Assembly (NCBI RefSeq): GCF_014648815.1
Contig: NZ_BMRV01000022.1
Coordinates: forward strand, 48,581-112,580
Length of the DNA stretch: 64,000 bases
Direction of reading: 5' to 3'
DNA from: Streptomyces flaveolus
GTDB taxonomy: Bacteria > Actinomycetota > Actinomycetes > Streptomycetales > Streptomycetaceae
Below are positions 34,276 through 44,236 of the stretch, in pieces. The notes under the pieces were generated by a model. The model saw nothing but the letters and a program-made list of their open reading frames with translations, had not been told where the DNA came from and did not search any database. Numbering within the stretch: position 1 is the stretch's first letter; each line of letters starts with the position of its first letter. The translations under genes were made by a program, and so were the position numbers.

Positions 34276-36129
34276 ATGCCGATGACCGAGCAGGCCACCG
34301 GGGCCCATCACCCGCAGCCGCGGCCCCGATCCGGAGGACACCAGTCCGCTCCCGAGCACGTCACGGGTGCGAAGTCCCTCATCCGCTCGCTTGAGGAGGT
34401 CGGGGTCGACACCGTATTCGGCATTCCCGGGGGCACGATCCTCCCCGCGTACGACCCGATGATGGACTCCAGCCGGGTGCGCCACGTGCTCGTCCGTCAC
34501 GAGCAGGGTGCGGGCCACGCGGCCACCGGTTACGCGCAGGCGACCGGAAAGGTCGGCGTCTGCATGGCGACCTCGGGCCCCGGCGCCACCAACCTGGTGA
34601 CGCCGATCGCCGACGCAAACATGGATTCGGTGCCGCTGGTCGCGATCACCGGCCAGGTCGTCACCAAGGCGATCGGTACGGACGCCTTCCAGGAGGCGGA
34701 CATCGTCGGCATCACGATGCCGATCACCAAGCACAGCTTCCTGGTCACCAAGGCCGAGGACATCCCGAAGACGATCGCCGAGGCGTTCCACATCGCCTCG
34801 ACCGGCCGCCCCGGTCCGGTCCTCGTCGACATCCCGAAGGACGTGCTGCAGGCGCAGACGACCTTCTCCTGGCCGCCGGTCATGGACCTGCCCGGCTACC
34901 GCCCGGTCACCAAGCCGCACGCCAAGCAGATCCGCGAGGCGGCCAAGCTGATCACCGCCGCGAAGCGCCCCGTGCTCTACGTCGGCGGCGGCGTCCTCAA
35001 GGCCCGGGCCACCGCCGAGCTGAAGGTCCTCGCCGAACTCACCGGAGCGCCCGTCACCACCACCCTGATGGCGCTCGGCGCATTCCCCGACAGCCACCCG
35101 CTGCACGTGGGAATGCCGGGCATGCACGGTGCGGTCACCGCCGTCACCGCGCTGCAGAAGGCCGACCTGATCGTCGCCCTCGGAGCCCGCTTCGACGACC
35201 GCGTCACCGGCAAGCTGGACAGCTTCGCCCCGTACGCCAAGATCGTCCACGCCGACATCGACCCGGCGGAGATCGGCAAGAACCGCGAGGCCGACGTGCC
35301 GATCGTCGGTGACGCCCGCGAGGTCATCGCCGACCTGGTCCAGGCCGTCCAGAAGGAGCACAGCGAGGGCAACCGGGGCGACTACACCGCCTGGTGGAAG
35401 GACCTCAGCCGCTGGCGCGACACCTACCCCCTGGGCTACGACCAGCCCGAGGACGGCTCGCTCTCCCCGCAGGCGGTCATCGAGCGCATCGGACAGCTGG
35501 CGCCCGAGGGCACGATCTTCGCGGCCGGCGTCGGTCAGCACCAGATGTGGGCCGCGCACTTCGTCCAGTACGAGCAGCCCGCCACCTGGCTGAACTCGGG
35601 CGGCGCCGGAACCATGGGCTACGCCGTCCCGGCCGCCATGGGCGCCAAGGCCGGCGTCCCCGACCGGACCGTCTGGGCGATCGACGGCGACGGCTGCTTC
35701 CAGATGACGAATCAGGAACTGACCACCTGCGCCCTGAACAACATCCCGATCAAGGTCGCCATCATCAACAACGGCGCCCTCGGCATGGTCCGCCAGTGGC
35801 AGACCCTGTTCTACAACCAGCGGTACTCCAACACGGTGCTGCACTCCGGTCCCGAGGACATCAACCCGGACGCCCGCGGCACCCGCGTCCCCGACTTCGT
35901 CAAGCTGTCGGAGGCCATGGGCTGCTACGCCATCCGCTGCGAGGACCCCGCCGATCTCGACAAGGTGATCGAGGAGGCGAACTCCGTCAACGACCGCCCC
36001 GTCGTCGTCGACTTCATCGTCCACGAGGACGCGATGGTCTGGCCGATGGTGGCCGCCGGCACCTCCAACGACGAGATCATGGCCGCCCGGGACGTCCGCC
36101 CCGACTTCGGCGACAACGAAGACGACTGA
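34276..36129 (+). CDS. ilvB: Acetolactate synthase large (catalytic) subunit
   Basis: The protein has 617 residues. It condenses pyruvate with pyruvate or 2-ketobutyrate using thiamine diphosphate, first common step of valine, leucine and isoleucine synthesis. HEQGAGHAATGYAQATGKVG holds the catalytic Glu, and GDGCFQMTNQEL...NNGALGMVRQW is the TPP motif GDG-NN. LGARFDDRVTGK is the FAD-region signature. GAGAAGAGA precedes the ATG at 34276; ATG 34282 (second Met) has the better spacing and could be the true start. Expression is controlled by the upstream leader and attenuator. ilvN begins 21 bases later. Confidence 0.96.
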   Translation: MPMTEQATGAHHPQPRPRSGGHQSAPEHVTGAKSLIRSLEEVGVDTVFGIPGGTILPAYDPMMDSSRVRHVLVRHEQGAGHAATGYAQATGKVGVCMATSGPGATNLVTPIADANMDSVPLVAITGQVVTKAIGTDAFQEADIVGITMPITKHSFLVTKAEDIPKTIAEAFHIASTGRPGPVLVDIPKDVLQAQTTFSWPPVMDLPGYRPVTKPHAKQIREAAKLITAAKRPVLYVGGGVLKARATAELKVLAELTGAPVTTTLMALGAFPDSHPLHVGMPGMHGAVTAVTALQKADLIVALGARFDDRVTGKLDSFAPYAKIVHADIDPAEIGKNREADVPIVGDAREVIADLVQAVQKEHSEGNRGDYTAWWKDLSRWRDTYPLGYDQPEDGSLSPQAVIERIGQLAPEGTIFAAGVGQHQMWAAHFVQYEQPATWLNSGGAGTMGYAVPAAMGAKAGVPDRTVWAIDGDGCFQMTNQELTTCALNNIPIKVAIINNGALGMVRQWQTLFYNQRYSNTVLHSGPEDINPDARGTRVPDFVKLSEAMGCYAIRCEDPADLDKVIEEANSVNDRPVVVDFIVHEDAMVWPMVAAGTSNDEIMAARDVRPDFGDNEDD

Positions 36130-36150
36130 GCGAGAGAGACCGAAGAGACC

Positions 36151-36675
36151 ATGTCCAAGCACACGCTCTCCGTCCTGGTGGAGAACACCCCCGGCGTCCT
36201 GGCGCGGATCACCGCCCTCTTCTCCCGCCGCGGCTTCAACATCGACTCGCTCGCCGTCGGCGTCACCGAGCACCCCGACATCTCCCGCATCACCATCGTC
36301 GTGAGCGTCGAGGACTTCCCGCTCGAGCAGGTGACCAAGCAGCTCAACAAGCTGGTCAACGTGCTCAAGATCGTCGAGCTGGAGCCGACCCAGGCCGTGC
36401 AGCGCGAACTCGTTCTGGTGAAGGTGCGCTCCGACAACGAGACGCGCTCCCAGATCGTCGAGATCGTCCAGCTCTTCCGCGCCAAGACGGTCGACGTCTC
36501 CCCGGAGGCCGTCACCATCGAGGCCACCGGCAGCAGCGACAAGCTGTCCGCCATGCTCAAGATGCTGGAACCGTACGGCATCAAGGAACTCGTCCAGTCC
36601 GGCACGATCGCCATCGGCCGGGGCGCCCGTTCGATCACGGACCGTTCGCTGCGCGCACTCGACCGGTCCGCATAA
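36151..36675 (+). CDS. ilvN: Acetolactate synthase small (regulatory) subunit
   Basis: The protein has 174 residues. The N-terminal ACT domain (HTLSVLVENTPGVLARITALFSRRGFNIDSLAVG) binds valine for feedback inhibition, and the C-terminal domain (RELVLVKVRSDNETRSQIVEI ... LKMLEPYGIKELVQSGTIAIGRG) activates IlvB. Both domains are complete and the length is typical. It follows ilvB by 21 bases in the same operon. Confidence 0.95.
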   Translation: MSKHTLSVLVENTPGVLARITALFSRRGFNIDSLAVGVTEHPDISRITIVVSVEDFPLEQVTKQLNKLVNVLKIVELEPTQAVQRELVLVKVRSDNETRSQIVEIVQLFRAKTVDVSPEAVTIEATGSSDKLSAMLKMLEPYGIKELVQSGTIAIGRGARSITDRSLRALDRSA

Positions 36676-36684
36676 CGACGGAAA

Positions 36685-36714
36685 CGGGCGGCCGGCGCCA
36701 CGCCCGGCCGCCCG
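36685..36714 (+). terminator. Strong hairpin between ilvN and ilvC
   Basis: CGGGCGGCCGG (36685-36695) pairs perfectly with CCGGCCGCCCG (36704-36714), 11 bp with an 8-base loop, 9 bases after the ilvN stop. No T-run follows. It may cause partial termination or mRNA processing between ilvBN and ilvC, allowing separate levels. Confidence 0.6.
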
Positions 36715-36793
36715 CATTCCGAGACCCCGAAACTTCCCTTCCCCTCACCGGCATACGGTGGGACGCAACACCTGCACACAAGGAGAGAACCCA

Positions 36794-37792
<999 letters not shown>

Positions 37793-37800
37793 GCCTCACG

Positions 37801-37839
37801 GCCGAAGGGGCCGGAGCACATCGCTCCGGCCCCTTCGGC
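37801..37839 (+). terminator. Terminator after ilvC
   Basis: GCCGAAGGGGCCGGAGC (37801-37817) is exactly complementary to the bases at 37823-37839: a 17-bp stem with a five-base loop starting 8 bases after the ilvC stop. It ends the ilv operon. Confidence 0.8.
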
Positions 37840-37938
37840 GAACCCGGGGTAACGTCGTACGCACGGCGTTGTCCATCCCGTCCAGCCACGGACGGGTGAT
37901 CCTTCCGCAGAGGCGCAGGACGACCTCCGCCACGCCAC

Positions 37939-37944
37939 TAGACT
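37939..37944 (+). promoter_or_regulatory. Possible -10 element of serA
   Basis: TAGACT (TAnnnT) occurs 117 bases before the serA start, in the 221-base gap after the ilvC terminator. No convincing -35 is seen. The remaining gap has no gene or strong repeat. Confidence 0.3.
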
Positions 37945-38060
37945 GCTGCAGAACATACGCGTCAGGCTCACAGCGTCGTGCGTCTTCCACGCGGCCACTC
38001 AACCCTCCACCGCCTGCGGCCGTCGGGACGGCCGTCCGCATTGGACTTGTGAGGACTCAC

Positions 38061-39650
38061 GTGAGCTCGAAACCCGTCGTACTCATCGCTGAAGAGCTGT
38101 CGCCCGCGACCGTGGACGCGCTTGGCCCCGACTTCGAGATCCGCCACTGCAACGGCGCGGACCGGGCCGAACTGCTGCCCGCCATCGCCGACGTGGACGC
38201 GATCCTGGTCCGCTCCGCCACCAAGGTCGACGCCGAGGCCATCGCCGCCGCCAAGAAGCTGAAGGTCGTCGCACGAGCCGGCGTCGGCCTGGACAACGTG
38301 GACGTCTCCGCCGCCACCAAGGCCGGCGTGATGGTCGTGAACGCCCCGACCTCCAACATCGTCACCGCCGCCGAACTGGCCTGCGGTCTGCTCGTCGCCA
38401 CCGCCCGCAACATCCCGCAGGCCAACGCCGCGCTCAAGAACGGCGAGTGGAAGCGCAGCAAGTACACCGGCGTCGAGCTCGCCGAGAAGACCCTCGGCGT
38501 CGTCGGCCTCGGCCGCATCGGCGCCCTCGTCGCGCAGCGCATGTCCGCCTTCGGCATGAAGGTCGTCGCCTACGACCCCTACGTGCAGCCCGCGCGCGCC
38601 GCGCAGATGGGCGTCAAGGTGCTGTCGCTGGACGAGCTCCTCGAGGTCTCCGACTTCATCACCGTCCACCTGCCCAAGACCCCCGAGACCCTCGGCCTGA
38701 TCGGCGACGAGGCGCTGCGCAAGGTCAAGCCGAGCGTCCGCATCGTCAACGCCGCGCGCGGCGGCATCGTCGACGAGGAGGCGCTGTACTCGGCGCTGAA
38801 GGAGGGCCGCGTCGCCGGCGCCGGCCTGGACGTGTACGCCAAGGAGCCCTGCACCGACTCGCCGCTGTTCGAGTTCGACCAGGTCGTCTGCACCCCGCAC
38901 CTCGGTGCCTCCACCGACGAGGCTCAGGAGAAGGCCGGCATCGCCGTCGCCAAGTCGGTGCGCCTCGCCCTCGCCGGCGAGCTGGTCCCCGACGCGGTGA
39001 ACGTCCAGGGCGGCGTCATCGCCGAGGACGTCAAGCCGGGTCTGCCGCTCGCCGAGCGCCTCGGCCGCATCTTCACCGCGCTGGCCGGCGAGGTCGCCGT
39101 CCGCCTCGACGTCGAGGTCTACGGCGAGATCACCCAGCACGACGTGAAGGTGCTGGAGCTCTCCGCCCTCAAGGGTGTCTTCGAGGACGTCGTCGACGAG
39201 ACCGTGTCCTACGTCAACGCCCCGCTGTTCGCCCAGGAGCGCGGCGTCGAGGTCCGCCTGACCACCAGCTCCGAGTCGGCCGACCACCGCAACGTGGTCA
39301 CCGTGCGCGGCACCCTCTCCGACGGCCAGGAGGTGTCGGTCTCCGGCACGCTGGCCGGCCCGAAGCACGTGCAGAAGATCGTCGCCATCGGCGAGTACGA
39401 CGTCGACCTCGCCCTCGCCGACCACATGGTGGTGCTGCGCTACGAGGACCGTCCGGGTGTCGTCGGCACCGTCGGCCGGGTCATCGGCGAGGCGGGCCTG
39501 AACATCGCCGGCATGCAGGTCGCCCGCGCGACCGTCGGCGGCGAGGCCCTCGCGGTGCTGACCGTCGACGACACGGTGCCCTCCGGGGTGCTGACGGAGG
39601 TCGCCTCGGAGATCGGCGCGGCGTCCGCACGGTCGGTGAACCTGGTCTGA
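38061..39650 (+). CDS. serA: D-3-phosphoglycerate dehydrogenase (long form with ASB and ACT domains)
   Basis: The protein has 529 residues. It oxidises 3-phosphoglycerate with NAD, the first step of serine synthesis. The N-terminal part has VARAGVGLDNVD and the Rossmann loop GLGRIGALVAQRM. The catalytic Arg lies in NAARGGIVDEEAL and the His-Glu pair includes CTPHLGAST. After residue 320 comes the allosteric substrate-binding (ASB) domain, then the C-terminal ACT domain (YEDRPGVVGTVGRVIGEAGLNIAGMQVAR) that binds serine. This long form is usual in actinobacteria. The GTG follows GAGGA. It lies after the ilv terminator, so it has its own promoter. Confidence 0.96.
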   Translation: MSSKPVVLIAEELSPATVDALGPDFEIRHCNGADRAELLPAIADVDAILVRSATKVDAEAIAAAKKLKVVARAGVGLDNVDVSAATKAGVMVVNAPTSNIVTAAELACGLLVATARNIPQANAALKNGEWKRSKYTGVELAEKTLGVVGLGRIGALVAQRMSAFGMKVVAYDPYVQPARAAQMGVKVLSLDELLEVSDFITVHLPKTPETLGLIGDEALRKVKPSVRIVNAARGGIVDEEALYSALKEGRVAGAGLDVYAKEPCTDSPLFEFDQVVCTPHLGASTDEAQEKAGIAVAKSVRLALAGELVPDAVNVQGGVIAEDVKPGLPLAERLGRIFTALAGEVAVRLDVEVYGEITQHDVKVLELSALKGVFEDVVDETVSYVNAPLFAQERGVEVRLTTSSESADHRNVVTVRGTLSDGQEVSVSGTLAGPKHVQKIVAIGEYDVDLALADHMVVLRYEDRPGVVGTVGRVIGEAGLNIAGMQVARATVGGEALAVLTVDDTVPSGVLTEVASEIGAASARSVNLV

Positions 39651-39658
39651 CGTCTTCT

Positions 39659-41206
39659 TCAGACGCCGGACGGGCTGAGCGAGTCGGCCTGTCCGGCGTT
39701 TGCCGTTTCCGCCTCCTCGCGCACCCGGATCCCGCGCAGTGCTCGCGCCGCGGGGACGGCCGCCACCAGCAGCAGCACCGCACCCGCGACGGCCGCGCCC
39801 TGCATCCCGTGGGTGAACGCCGTCCGCGCCGCCGTCGCCAGCGCTTCTCCCGCGGTCCCGGGAAGGTCACGCGCGACGGCCAGCGCGCCGCCCAGAGTCT
39901 CCCGGGCCGCGTCCGGCGCCGCCGCCGGCATCTCGCGGTGGTACACGGCCGTGCCGACCGAACCGAGGACGGCCAGGCTCAGGGCGCCGCCGAACTCGGT
40001 GCCGGTCTCCATCAGGGAGGATGCCGCGCCGGCCTTGTCGACCGGTGCGGAGCTGAGCGCCAGGTCGGCTAGCTGGGACATCACCGCGACGATGCCGCTC
40101 GCCATGACCGCGCACGCACCCAGCAGCAGCCACAGGGAGTCGGTGCCGGAGAGGGCCAGCAGGCCGTACCCGGCCGCAGCGACCACGAATCCGCCCGCGA
40201 CGACATACGCCCGATCCACGCCCCGCTGGACCAGCCGCATGGCGAGCGGCGCGGCAAGACCGATCGGCACCGACGGCAGCAGGGCCCACAGCGCGGCCTC
40301 CAGCGCGCTCTTGTCCAGCACCGACTGGAGGTACTGGGTGGTGTAGTAGGAGGAGCCCATCATCCCGAAGGCCGACACCAGGTTGAGGACGACGGCCGGG
40401 GTGAAGCCGCGGGTGCGGAACAGGTGCGGTGAGATCAGCGGGGACGCGGCGGTGCGCTGGCGGTGCACGAACAGTGCCGCGAAGAGCAGGCCGACGGTCA
40501 CCGACATCACGTACTCCACGTGCCAGCCCTCGGTCGGGATCTCCTTCAGGCCGTAGATCACGGGCAGGACCGCGGCCATCGACAGCGGCACGCTCGGCAG
40601 GTCGAAGCGGCCGGCGCGGGGGCTGCGCGACTCCGGCAGCAGCACCGGGCCGAGGACCAGGAGCAGCGCCATCGCGGGCAGGTTGACCAGGAAGACCGAG
40701 CCCCACCAGAAGTACTCGACCAGCACGCCGCTCATCACCGAGCCGAGCGCGATGCCCGCCGTCATCACCCCGGACCACAACCCGATCGCCTTCGCGCGCT
40801 GCGAGGGGTCGGAGAACATCGTGCGGATCAGCGCCATCGTCGACGGCATCAGGGTCGCGCCGCCGATGCCGAGGACCGCACGGGCCGCGATGAGGGTCTC
40901 GGCGCTGTGCGCGTAGGCAGCCACCGCAGAGGCCGCGCCGAAGGCCGCCGCGCCGATCAGCAGCAGCCTGCGCCGCCCGATGCGGTCGCCCAGCGACCCC
41001 ATCGTCATCAGCAGGCCGGCCAGGACGAAGCCGTAGATGTCGAAGATCCACAGCTGCTGCGTGCCGCTCGGTTCCAGATCTGCGCTGATCGAGGGGATGG
41101 CGAAGTACAGGACGGAGACGTCCATCGAGACCAGGAGCAGCGGCAGCATCAGGACGGCGAGCGCCGTCCACTCACGGCGCCCGGCGCGGGGCGGGTTCGT
41201 TGTCAT
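39659..41206 (-). CDS. MFS drug-resistance transporter (DHA2 / EmrB-QacA type)
   Basis: The protein has about 515 residues and 14 predicted helices. VLMLPLLLVSMDVSVLYFAIPSISADL is helix 1 with the Asp of motif D1, GSLGDRIGRRRLLLIG is motif A, ARAVLGIGGATLMPSTMALI motif B and GLWSGVMTAGIALGSVMSGVLVEYFWWG motif C of exporters. It exports an unknown drug or metabolite across the inner membrane by proton antiport. It is divergent from the TetR gene at 41290, and an extensive inverted repeat lies between the starts, so the pair is a typical repressor-efflux module. The ATG at 41206 was preferred over the upstream codons that overlap the inverted repeat. Confidence 0.9.
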   Translation of the reverse strand: MTTNPPRAGRREWTALAVLMLPLLLVSMDVSVLYFAIPSISADLEPSGTQQLWIFDIYGFVLAGLLMTMGSLGDRIGRRRLLLIGAAAFGAASAVAAYAHSAETLIAARAVLGIGGATLMPSTMALIRTMFSDPSQRAKAIGLWSGVMTAGIALGSVMSGVLVEYFWWGSVFLVNLPAMALLLVLGPVLLPESRSPRAGRFDLPSVPLSMAAVLPVIYGLKEIPTEGWHVEYVMSVTVGLLFAALFVHRQRTAASPLISPHLFRTRGFTPAVVLNLVSAFGMMGSSYYTTQYLQSVLDKSALEAALWALLPSVPIGLAAPLAMRLVQRGVDRAYVVAGGFVVAAAGYGLLALSGTDSLWLLLGACAVMASGIVAVMSQLADLALSSAPVDKAGAASSLMETGTEFGGALSLAVLGSVGTAVYHREMPAAAPDAARETLGGALAVARDLPGTAGEALATAARTAFTHGMQGAAVAGAVLLLVAAVPAARALRGIRVREEAETANAGQADSLSPSGV

Positions 41207-41217
41207 GACGGCGACTG

Positions 41218-41265
41218 TACGCACGTCTTATACGCCTGTCTAGAACATTGTTTAAGACGTGCGTA
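41218..41265. promoter_or_regulatory. TetR operator: 13-bp perfect inverted repeat
   Basis: TACGCACGTCTTA (41218-41230) and TAAGACGTGCGTA (41253-41265) are exact complements separated by 22 bases. The inner spacer contains a second, smaller dyad (TGTCTAGAACA). It lies between the divergent MFS and TetR starts, where a TetR repressor would block both promoters. Confidence 0.7.
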
Positions 41266-41289
41266 TGGAAGGGCGGGTAAGGTGAGGCC

Positions 41290-41880
41290 ATGGGACACCG
41301 TGAGGATCTGCTCGAGGGCGCCAAGCGCTGCCTGCTGGAGAAGGGGTTCGCGCGTACCACCGCGCGGGACATCGTCAAGGAGTCGGGGACCAACCTGGCG
41401 TCCATCGGGTACCACTACGGCTCGAAGGACGTCCTGCTCGCACAGGCGTACATCGCGCTGATCGAGGGGATGGGGGGCGCCTTCGAAGGCGAGGGTCCCG
41501 CTCTGGACGACACCGAACCCGGCTCGGTCGAGCGGTTCCGGCAGGTGTGGTCCAACATCATCGGCACCATGCGGGAGCCCGGCTCGGTCTGGCGCCTCAG
41601 CATGGAGGTGCTGGTCATGGGCGACCGGATGCCCGAGCTGCGCGACCACCTCGGCCGCGCCCAGCGCGAGGCCGGACGCGGCATCATCCCCCTGCTCATG
41701 GGCGGCAGGGAGGAGGACGTGACGGACGAGACCACGGACACCCTGGGCGCCTTCTACGTCACCCTGATGACGGGCCTCATCGCGCAGTGGGCCTTCGATC
41801 CGAAGAGCGCGCCCGACGCCGACGCCCTGACCACGGGGCTCCGCCAGGTGATCGAGGCCGCTACAGCCGGCAGGCCTTGA
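41290..41880 (+). CDS. TetR-family repressor of the adjacent MFS exporter
   Basis: The protein has 196 residues. The helix-turn-helix covers residues 4-50 (EDLLEGAKRCLLEKGFARTTARDIVKESGTNLASIGYHYGSKDVLL, positions only). The C-terminal domain (FRQVWSNIIGTM, TLGAFYVTLMTGLIAQWAF) should bind a drug-like ligand. It starts 24 bases from the inverted repeat. Repression of the MFS gene and of itself is inferred from this layout. Its 3' end overlaps the PucR-type gene on the other strand by 20 bases. Confidence 0.9.
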   Translation: MGHREDLLEGAKRCLLEKGFARTTARDIVKESGTNLASIGYHYGSKDVLLAQAYIALIEGMGGAFEGEGPALDDTEPGSVERFRQVWSNIIGTMREPGSVWRLSMEVLVMGDRMPELRDHLGRAQREAGRGIIPLLMGGREEDVTDETTDTLGAFYVTLMTGLIAQWAFDPKSAPDADALTTGLRQVIEAATAGRP

Positions 41881-43120
41881 GCGCCATGTGCAGCAGCAGC
41901 CGGTCCTCGCCGTCGTCCAGGTCCAGGCCCGTGAGCTGCTCCACGCGGGAGAGCCGGTAGTACAGCGTCTGCCGGTGGATGCCCAGCTCGGCGGCGGTGC
42001 GGCCGGCCTGTCCCGCGCGGTCGAGGTACACCTCGGCGGTGCGGGCCAGCTCGCGGTGGGCGGGGGAGAGCAGCGCCCGGACGGCGGGGTCGTGCGCGGA
42101 CCGCGGGGGCAGCGCGGCCAGCAGACGGAACGGGCCGATGGACGCCCACTCGGCGACCGGACCGAACCGGGTCTCGGCGAGCGCCGCACGGGCCGCCGCC
42201 GACGCTTCCCACCAGGCGTCCGCCAGCTCACCCAGCCCGGTGCGCGGGGCGGCGACGCCCGCCGCGACCTTCGCCGACGCAGCGGCCCCCGCCGTCCCAC
42301 GGGCCCGCTCCAGCAGCCGTCCCGCCGCCGACGTCGCCGGGGTCAGCACGTCCGTCGAGCGCAGCCGGACCAGCAGCGCCAGCGACCTGGCCGCCCCGCT
42401 CCACGGCACCGTGCACAGCGCCGTCGCCCCCGGCACCGTACGCACCGAGGGTGCGTCGTCGGGGTCGGCGGACGGCCAGGGGGTCACGCACACCACCGTG
42501 TGCAGGGTGTCCGCGCGGGCGCCGAGGGCGGTGCGCAGTTCGGTCACGGCCATGTCCCGCTGCCAGTCGCGCTCGGCGGTCAGGACGGCCCGCAGCTCCC
42601 GGCTGAGATCGGCGCCGTGCTGCGCCTCGTCCGCCAGCAGCGCGCCGATCCGGGCCGTCACCTCCATGGCCGCGGTGAGCTGCCGCTGTGTCGGTCCCGG
42701 ATCGGTGTCCAGGAGCCAGACGTACCCGAGGACGACCCCCCGGTGCCGGACCGGCAGACAGATCCGCCCCCGGTACACCCCCGCCTCCGGGGTCGGCGGG
42801 ATACGCACCGGGCCGGTCGCCCGGGTGATGCCGAAGCCCTCGAACCACGCCCGGACGGCCGCCGTCGAACGGCGGGTGAGGATCGAGCGGGTGCGCACCG
42901 GGTCCAGGGCGGAGGGGTCCAGCTCCCCCTCGCTGTCGTACGCGCCGAAGGCGATCAGCTCGAAGTCGCGGTTCTCCAGGGTCGCCGGCGCGCCGAGCAG
43001 CTCGGAGATCTCGTCGACCAGTTCCTGGTAGTCGCCCCGGGAGCCCCCGGGGCCTGCCGCACCTCTGGAATCCGACGTCACGCGGGCATTCTGCCGCATA
43101 TGTGCCGACGCTTCATACAT
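41861..43120 (-). CDS. PucR-family regulator, probable proline-catabolism regulator
   Basis: The protein has about 419 residues. The C-terminal PucR helix-turn-helix is clear (GIHRQTLYYRLSRVEQLTGLDLDDGEDRLLLHMALKA), the central part resembles the GGDEF-like PucR/CdaR domain (FRLLAALPPRSAHDPAVRALL), and the N-terminus holds a sensor domain. It is divergent from the proline dehydrogenase gene (144 bases between starts), and a regulator of this type (PutR) controls proline catabolism in S. coelicolor, to my memory. Activation by proline is inferred. The start is uncertain: ATG 43120 or internal ATG/GTG codons, none with a good ribosome binding site. Confidence 0.8.
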   Translation of the reverse strand: MYEASAHMRQNARVTSDSRGAAGPGGSRGDYQELVDEISELLGAPATLENRDFELIAFGAYDSEGELDPSALDPVRTRSILTRRSTAAVRAWFEGFGITRATGPVRIPPTPEAGVYRGRICLPVRHRGVVLGYVWLLDTDPGPTQRQLTAAMEVTARIGALLADEAQHGADLSRELRAVLTAERDWQRDMAVTELRTALGARADTLHTVVCVTPWPSADPDDAPSVRTVPGATALCTVPWSGAARSLALLVRLRSTDVLTPATSAAGRLLERARGTAGAAASAKVAAGVAAPRTGLGELADAWWEASAAARAALAETRFGPVAEWASIGPFRLLAALPPRSAHDPAVRALLSPAHRELARTAEVYLDRAGQAGRTAAELGIHRQTLYYRLSRVEQLTGLDLDDGEDRLLLHMALKACRL

Positions 43121-43263
43121 CTGTCTGAGAACCGTGGCACGGATGCGTGACAGCTGTCGATGGCCGACGATCGGGGAGGTCCTTAGATTTCACGGTGGTT
43201 CTCCGTGCCGTTCCCGAAACGTCGGGTATTGGCCTTGTGTTGCTTGGTAAGTGGAGGTGCCCC

Positions 43264-44190
43264 GTGCTGGGTCCCGTGATTCTCGCCGCGTCGCGCAGCG
43301 ACAAGATGCGACGTCTGGTCTCGGCCGCGCCGGTGACCAAGCCGGTCGTCGACCGGTTCATCCCCGGCGAGACGGTCGACGAGATCGTGCCGATCATCCA
43401 GGACCTCACCGGCAAGGGCCTGGAGCTGACGATGGACGTCGTCGGCGAGGACATCACGAACCCCGCCCAGGCCGAGGCCGCCCGCGACGCCTACCTGGAG
43501 CTGATCGAGCGGCTCAAGCCGCTCGACCTCGGCACCCGCGCCGAGATGTCCGTGAAGCTGTCGATGTTCGGCCAGGCGCTGGACGGCGGCCACGAGCTGG
43601 CCCTGAAGAACGTCCGCCCGGTCGTCGAGGCCGCCGCCGAGATCGGCACCACGGTCACCCTGGACGCCGAGGACCACACCACCCTCGACTCGATGTTCGC
43701 CATCCACGAGGAGCTCCGCAAGGACGTCCCGGGGACCGGCTGCGTCATCCAGGCCTACCTCTTCCGCACCGAGGCCGACGCACGCCGCCTCGCCGAGAGC
43801 GGCAGTCGCGTACGGTTGGTGAAGGGCGCCTACAAGGAGCCCGCAGAGGTCGCCTACCAGCAGAAGCACGAGATCGACAAGGCGTACGTCCGCATCCTGC
43901 GCACGCTGATGGAGGGCGAGGGCTACCCGATGATCGGGTCCCACGACCCCCGCCTGATCTCCATCGCCCAGGAGCTGGCCCGGTCCGCCGGACGCAAGCT
44001 CGACGAGTACGAGTTCCAGATGCTGTACGGCATCCGGGGCGACGAGCACCTGCGACTGGCCGCCGAGGGTCACCGCATGCGCGTCTACACGGCCTACGGC
44101 ACCGACTGGTACGGCTACTTCATGCGCCGTCTGGCGGAGAAGCCGGCGAACCTCCGGTTCTTCGTCCGCTCGATGGTCAGCAAGGGCTGA
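43264..44190 (+). CDS. Proline dehydrogenase (monofunctional PRODH)
   Basis: The protein has 308 residues. It oxidises proline to P5C with FAD. The barrel motifs are present: MSVKLSMFG, TLDAEDHTTLDSMF, CVIQAYLFRTEADARRL, VRLVKGAYKEP with the substrate lysine, IGSHDPRL, YEFQMLYGIRGD and YTAYGTDWYGYFMRRLAEKPAN. The GTG follows GGAGGT at 43252-43257. It pairs with the separate P5C dehydrogenase downstream (46-base gap) in one operon, unlike the fused PutA of enterobacteria. The divergent PucR gene probably controls both. Confidence 0.95.
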   Translation: MLGPVILAASRSDKMRRLVSAAPVTKPVVDRFIPGETVDEIVPIIQDLTGKGLELTMDVVGEDITNPAQAEAARDAYLELIERLKPLDLGTRAEMSVKLSMFGQALDGGHELALKNVRPVVEAAAEIGTTVTLDAEDHTTLDSMFAIHEELRKDVPGTGCVIQAYLFRTEADARRLAESGSRVRLVKGAYKEPAEVAYQQKHEIDKAYVRILRTLMEGEGYPMIGSHDPRLISIAQELARSAGRKLDEYEFQMLYGIRGDEHLRLAAEGHRMRVYTAYGTDWYGYFMRRLAEKPANLRFFVRSMVSKG

Positions 44191-44236
44191 GCCCACCCGC
44201 TCGCAAGACCGCTCAGTTAAAGGAGTTACGGAACCC

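Noticed and set aside
34006..36717. 903-codon minus-strand frame opposite ilvBN
   Set aside because: It overlaps two certain genes and the attenuator, and its translation lacks any recognisable fold.
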